Below, piece by piece: positions 61,099-64,000 of a DNA stretch of 64,000 nt (position 1 is the stretch's first letter; every line of letters starts with the position of its first letter). Position numbers and translations under genes: made by a program. The DNA lies in the NCBI GenBank assembly GCA_964649825.1, contig CAZYQW010000089.1:32401-96400 (forward strand), read 5' to 3'. The notes beneath the pieces are model-generated. The model saw only the letters and a list, made by a program, of their open reading frames with translations, was not told the DNA's origin and did no database searches. Origin of the DNA: CAZYQW01 sp964649825 (GTDB taxonomy: Bacteria; Planctomycetota; B15-G4; JADJEK01).

Positions 61099-62559
61099 AT
61101 GCGCGTCGACGGACCAGAAGGCGACCACGAGCGGCCGACTCGGCGCGAGGTGCTGCGCGCGATGGGCGGAGCGCTCGCCGCGTATCCGCTCTCGCGCTTC
61201 GCGTTCGGCGGCGACCTCGCCTCGGGCGCGCCGCCGGCGCCCGGCCCGGCCAACCCGCTCGCGCCCAAACCGCCCCACTTCGCCGCGAAGGCGAAGCAAG
61301 TGATCTTCCTCTTCATGTACGGGGGCCCGAGCCAGGTCGACACGTTCGACTACAAGCCGACGCTCTACCGCCTCGACGGCAAGACGATGAACGTCAAGAC
61401 GCGCGGACGCGGGGGCACACGGAACGAGGGGCGGATCGTCGGACCGAAGTGGGACTTCCATCAGCGCGGCGAATGCGGCAAGTGGGTCTCCACCCTGTTC
61501 CCTCACGTCGGCGCCCGCGTGGACGACATCGCGTTCATCCACTCGATGTACGCTGACTCGCCGATCCACGGGTCCGCGATGTTCATGATGAACTCCGGCC
61601 ACCTCTTCAGCGGAAAGCCGTGCCTCGGCTCCTGGGTGAACTACGGGCTCGGTTCCGAGAACGAGAACCTGCCCGGGTTCGTCGTCATGCTCGACGACAC
61701 CGGCGGACCGATCTCCGGCGCAAAGAACTGGAGCAGCGGCTACATGCCCGCGTCGTTCCAGGGGACGGTGGTCCGTGCGACGGGGACCCCGATCATGGAC
61801 CTTGGGCTTCCGGCCGGGACGACGGATCGGGAGCTGCGGCGCCTGCTCGACCAGCTCCGCCGCATGAACGAGGATCATCTCGACCGTCACGACGGCGACA
61901 GCGAGCTCGCGTCCCGTATCTCGAGCTACGAGCTCGCGTACAAGATGATGCACCACGCGCCGGAGGCGCTCGCGATCGATGACGAACCGGAGGAGACGAA
62001 GCGGCTCTACGGCCTCGATCGCGACCGCACGCGCGACTTCGGTCGCAAGCTGCTGCTCGCGCGTCGTCTCGTCCAACGCGGCGTGCGATTCGTCCAGGTG
62101 TACTCCGGCGGCAACCACGACGACAACAACTGGGACGCCCACGGCGACCTCGAGCTGAACCACGAGCGGCACGCCGGGAACACCGACCAGCCGATCGCCG
62201 GGCTCCTGACCGACCTGAAGCGGAGCGGCATGTTGGACGAGACGTTGGTCGTCTGGACCGGCGAGTTCGGACGGCAGCCGACGGCCGAGTACGCCGAGGG
62301 CACGGGCCGCGATCACAACTCGTACGGGTTTACGCTCTGGCTCGCGGGCGGCGGCGTCAAGGGCGGCATCAGCGTGGGCGAGACCGACGAGCTCGGCAGC
62401 GCCGCGGTCGTCGATCGCTTCCACGTGAAGCACCTCCACGCGACGATCCTCGCCCTGCTCGGTCTCGATCCGAACCGCCTCACATATCGTTATGGTGGTC
62501 TCGATCAGAGGCTCGTCGGCGTCGAGGGCGCCGACCCGATCGCCGAGGTCATCGCGTGA
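61099..62559 (+). CDS. DUF1501 family protein with Tat signal
   Basis: 486 residues from the ATG at 61099, which has GGAG seven bases upstream. The N terminus is a Tat signal, RPTRREVLRAMGGALAAYPL. The DUF1501 domain, related to alkaline-phosphatase-like sulfatases, shows QVIFLFMYGGPSQVDTFDYK, FIHSMYADSPIHGSAMFMMN, LGSWVNYGLGSENENLPGFV, VQVYSGGNHDDNNWDAHGDL, VVWTGEFGRQPTAEY, GRDHNSYGFTLWLAGGGVKG and HVKHLHATILALLGLDPNRL. It lies 29 bases after the PSD1 gene, the standard planctomycete pair. Metal-binding D and H residues seem present. Activity is not established for the family. Confidence 0.94.
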   Translation: MRVDGPEGDHERPTRREVLRAMGGALAAYPLSRFAFGGDLASGAPPAPGPANPLAPKPPHFAAKAKQVIFLFMYGGPSQVDTFDYKPTLYRLDGKTMNVKTRGRGGTRNEGRIVGPKWDFHQRGECGKWVSTLFPHVGARVDDIAFIHSMYADSPIHGSAMFMMNSGHLFSGKPCLGSWVNYGLGSENENLPGFVVMLDDTGGPISGAKNWSSGYMPASFQGTVVRATGTPIMDLGLPAGTTDRELRRLLDQLRRMNEDHLDRHDGDSELASRISSYELAYKMMHHAPEALAIDDEPEETKRLYGLDRDRTRDFGRKLLLARRLVQRGVRFVQVYSGGNHDDNNWDAHGDLELNHERHAGNTDQPIAGLLTDLKRSGMLDETLVVWTGEFGRQPTAEYAEGTGRDHNSYGFTLWLAGGGVKGGISVGETDELGSAAVVDRFHVKHLHATILALLGLDPNRLTYRYGGLDQRLVGVEGADPIAEVIA

Positions 62560-62588
62560 CGAGTCGGGTCGTAGCGGAGGAGATGAGA

Positions 62589-63866
62589 ATGCGAAGCAAG
62601 GCGTTTCTCTGGACCGCGCTCCTGTCGGGAGCCTTTGCCGCGACGCCGTCTCGGATCACGGCGCACGAAGAGTTGGCGGCCGAGAGCTACGAGCGCCTGC
62701 GCGATTTCATCGTCCCCTCGGCGGACGAGCTCGCGTGGCGCGAGATCCCGTGGCGGCCGACCTTCGCGGCGGCCGTGCGGGAGGCGGCCGAGACCGATCG
62801 GCCGATCCTGCTCTGGGCGATGAACGGACACCCGCTCGGCTGCACGTGAAACAACGGCATCGCGGCCAGACGGTCGGTCTGGTCCGATCCCGAGGTCAAG
62901 GCGCTCGCGGCACGCTTCGTGCCCGCCGCGGACGAAGTCGGTCGGCTGCAGCGCGGAGAGGACGCCGAGTGCCGCCTGTTCCAGGCGCTCGCCGAGCAGG
63001 GGCACTACGCGGGCCGGACGGTCCCGAGCGATACCCGCCAGGGTATCTACGCGACGACGGCGGACGGACGGTGCCTCGCCTCGATCAACACGCGCGACCC
63101 GCGGCACGTGGCGAGGATGCTGCGGCGGGCCCTCGCGAGCTGGGAAGCGCTCGCGCCAAGGGAGGAAGGCGCCGCGCCGCCGCTCGAAGGCGTGAACCGC
63201 TTCGAAGACGTCTACCCCGAGGACGGGCTCGTGTTGAAGGTCTTCACGCGCGACCTCCCGCGCGATCGAGACGGCGACGGCGATGCGCCCTCGTCCGATT
63301 GGCGCCGCTTCGCGTGGAACCAGGATTTCGCCTGGTTCACGGCGGAGGAGGCGCGCGGTTTCGTACCCGCCACGATCGAGGCCGGCGCGACCCACGACGT
63401 CCCCTTCCCCCTCGTCGCGCGCATCGTCCGCCTCCATCTCGTCGACAACGTGCGCGGGCAGGTCCCTGCCTTCGCGCGGGAGAGCGTCGAGGTCGCGAAC
63501 CTGTCGACGCGGGTCGATCGCGTCGAGGACGGGGTCGTGTTCCTCTCGTTCGACGGACGCACGCGAGCCGCCGAGAACGGGAGGTGGCCCGTGCGCGGGT
63601 TCGCGGATGGCGAGTCCGCGGCGGCCCAGCGCCGCGGCGTCGAGACGGTGGTTCGCGGCCACGCGGTCTGGGTCGCGGCCGCGTCGCAGTTCCGCGCGTT
63701 CGAGCTCGTGGCGATCGGAACGCGCTTCGGCGGATCGCAGTTCAACGCGCGCGGCGATGACCTCGAGCCGTCGCCGATCGGCGCCGTGCTCCGGCTCGCC
63801 GGCCGCGGCCCGGACGAGCGGGTCGCCCCCGCGCTGTATTGGCACTACGGGTGGCGGGCCCACTAG
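62589..63866 (+). CDS. Probable selenoprotein: exported thioredoxin-like protein with in-frame TGA (Sec87)
   Basis: The frame from the ATG at 62589 runs without shift to 63866 except for one TGA at 62847-62849. Codon use and protein sense continue across it. Read as selenocysteine, the product has 425 residues: a signal peptide (MRSKAFLWTALLSGAFAATP), a thioredoxin-like part with AAVREAAETDRPILLWAMNG, then HPLGCT-U-NNG with Cys85 and Sec87, and VWSDPEVKALAARFVPAADE. A second beta-rich domain fills the C-terminal half. The ATG at 62589 is preferred to 62583 because GGAGG is eight bases upstream. A SECIS-like hairpin follows the TGA. It lies 29 bases after the DUF1501 gene. If Sec is not used, this is a nonsense pseudogene. 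Confidence 0.8.
62864..62884 (+). promoter_or_regulatory. Bacterial SECIS-like hairpin downstream of the in-frame TGA
   Basis: CCAGAC (62866-62871) and GTCTGG (62877-62882) pair perfectly, with two more pairs below (G-C and a G-U), around the loop GGTCG. A GGU-containing apical loop is the key feature read by SelB, as in the E. coli fdhF element. The loop starts 22 bases after the TGA, within the range of known bacterial elements. The bases also encode the protein (AARRSVW region). Confidence 0.75.
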
Positions 63867-64000
63867 TGGTGTGATTCAGATTGTTGGTGGATTATCCGGA
63901 GGTCATCGTCGTCGCTGGCAAGGCGCGACGACGACCGCGTATTCGAGATACGTCGAGGAGGAGCAACGCAGCAAGCGATGACGAGGGCCCCGGAGAAACG
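63867..64000. repeat. Large imperfect palindrome after the selenoprotein gene, cut by window edge
   Basis: The DNA is symmetric about 63945: CGTAT-TCGAG-ATACG (63938-63952) is a perfect core, and outer parts match too, with TTATCCGG (63892-63899) facing CCGGAGAA (63990-63997) and TCGTCGTCGCTGGC facing GCAAGCGATGACGA. If symmetry continues, the AT-richer left end (GTGTGATTCAGATTGTTGG) should have its complement just past the window. This suggests a dispersed hairpin repeat (REP- or MITE-like) or a strong terminator. The ATG at 63978 inside it is not a credible gene start. Confidence 0.6.

Noticed and set aside
62589..62849. Nonsense pseudogene or two separate genes at the TGA at 62847
   Set aside because: Both sides keep one frame and one protein family pattern, no second ribosome site is seen, and a SECIS-like hairpin follows. 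Kept as a fallback only.
63978..64000. ATG near the right edge as the start of another gene
   Set aside because: It lies inside the right arm of the palindrome and has no room to judge coding.
1..64000. CRISPR arrays, rRNA genes, insertion sequences and prophage genes
   Set aside because: No regularly spaced repeats, rRNA sequence, transposase, integrase or phage structural gene was found. Only short tandem repeats and the edge palindrome were seen.

Overview
The window is high-GC DNA from a diderm bacterium, most probably a planctomycete. The best lineage markers are at the right-hand end: a PSCyt1/DUF1549/DUF1553 protein with a CFRCH haem-type site, followed by a DUF1501 protein with a Tat signal. 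Lipoproteins, an RND pump and apolipoprotein N-acyltransferase indicate an outer membrane. The shell proteins at 9.8-14 kb look closest, from memory, to those of the myxobacterium Haliangium ochraceum. No computed lineage assignment was possible.

Layout. 0-6.6 kb: a YbjQ protein, a minus-strand run of a beta-helix protein, a tiny Tat-like peptide, an ECF sigma factor, its anti-sigma factor and a sirtuin, then two lipoproteins. 6.7-15.5 kb: an SGNH hydrolase and a compact bacterial microcompartment (BMC) operon with two BMC-H, two BMC-P and two BMC-T shell genes, a CoA-acylating aldehyde dehydrogenase, and three unusual cargo candidates: a DUF711 (UPF0210) protein, an ACT-domain protein with an EutQ-like head, and a 94-residue EutQ-head protein. 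A class III CoA-transferase lies upstream. 16-34 kb: a secreted-protein operon with a 2167-residue beta-helix/FlgD-Ig protein, a TolB-like protein, and two RHS/YD-repeat toxins with different C-terminal nucleases, each followed by a likely immunity gene. 34-43 kb: the rod-shape cluster mreB, mreC, mreD, mrdA, rodA, interrupted by an ECF sigma/ChrR-like anti-sigma pair and preceded by two small membrane proteins. 43-52 kb: lnt and moeA, an RND adaptor and pump, and tRNA-Ala(CGC). 51.7-57.5 kb: a sugar ABC importer with a mutarotase and a dehydrogenase. 57.7-64 kb: the PSD1/DUF1501 pair, a thioredoxin-like gene with an in-frame TGA and a SECIS-like hairpin, and a large palindromic repeat cut by the window edge.

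How they fit. The BMC operon is tightly packed (junctions from a 1-base overlap to 26 bases), so its genes are very probably co-expressed. It has the aldehyde dehydrogenase of a metabolosome but none of the signature enzymes I know (diol dehydratase, ethanolamine lyase, glycyl-radical enzyme with activase, aldolase), nor PduL or an alcohol dehydrogenase. DUF711 plus ACT is therefore the leading candidate for its chemistry. The RHS operon looks like a polymorphic-toxin module in which exported surface proteins and toxins are made together through stop/start overlaps. The two strongest discovery leads are the BMC with DUF711/ACT cargo and the probable selenoprotein at 62.6-63.9 kb.
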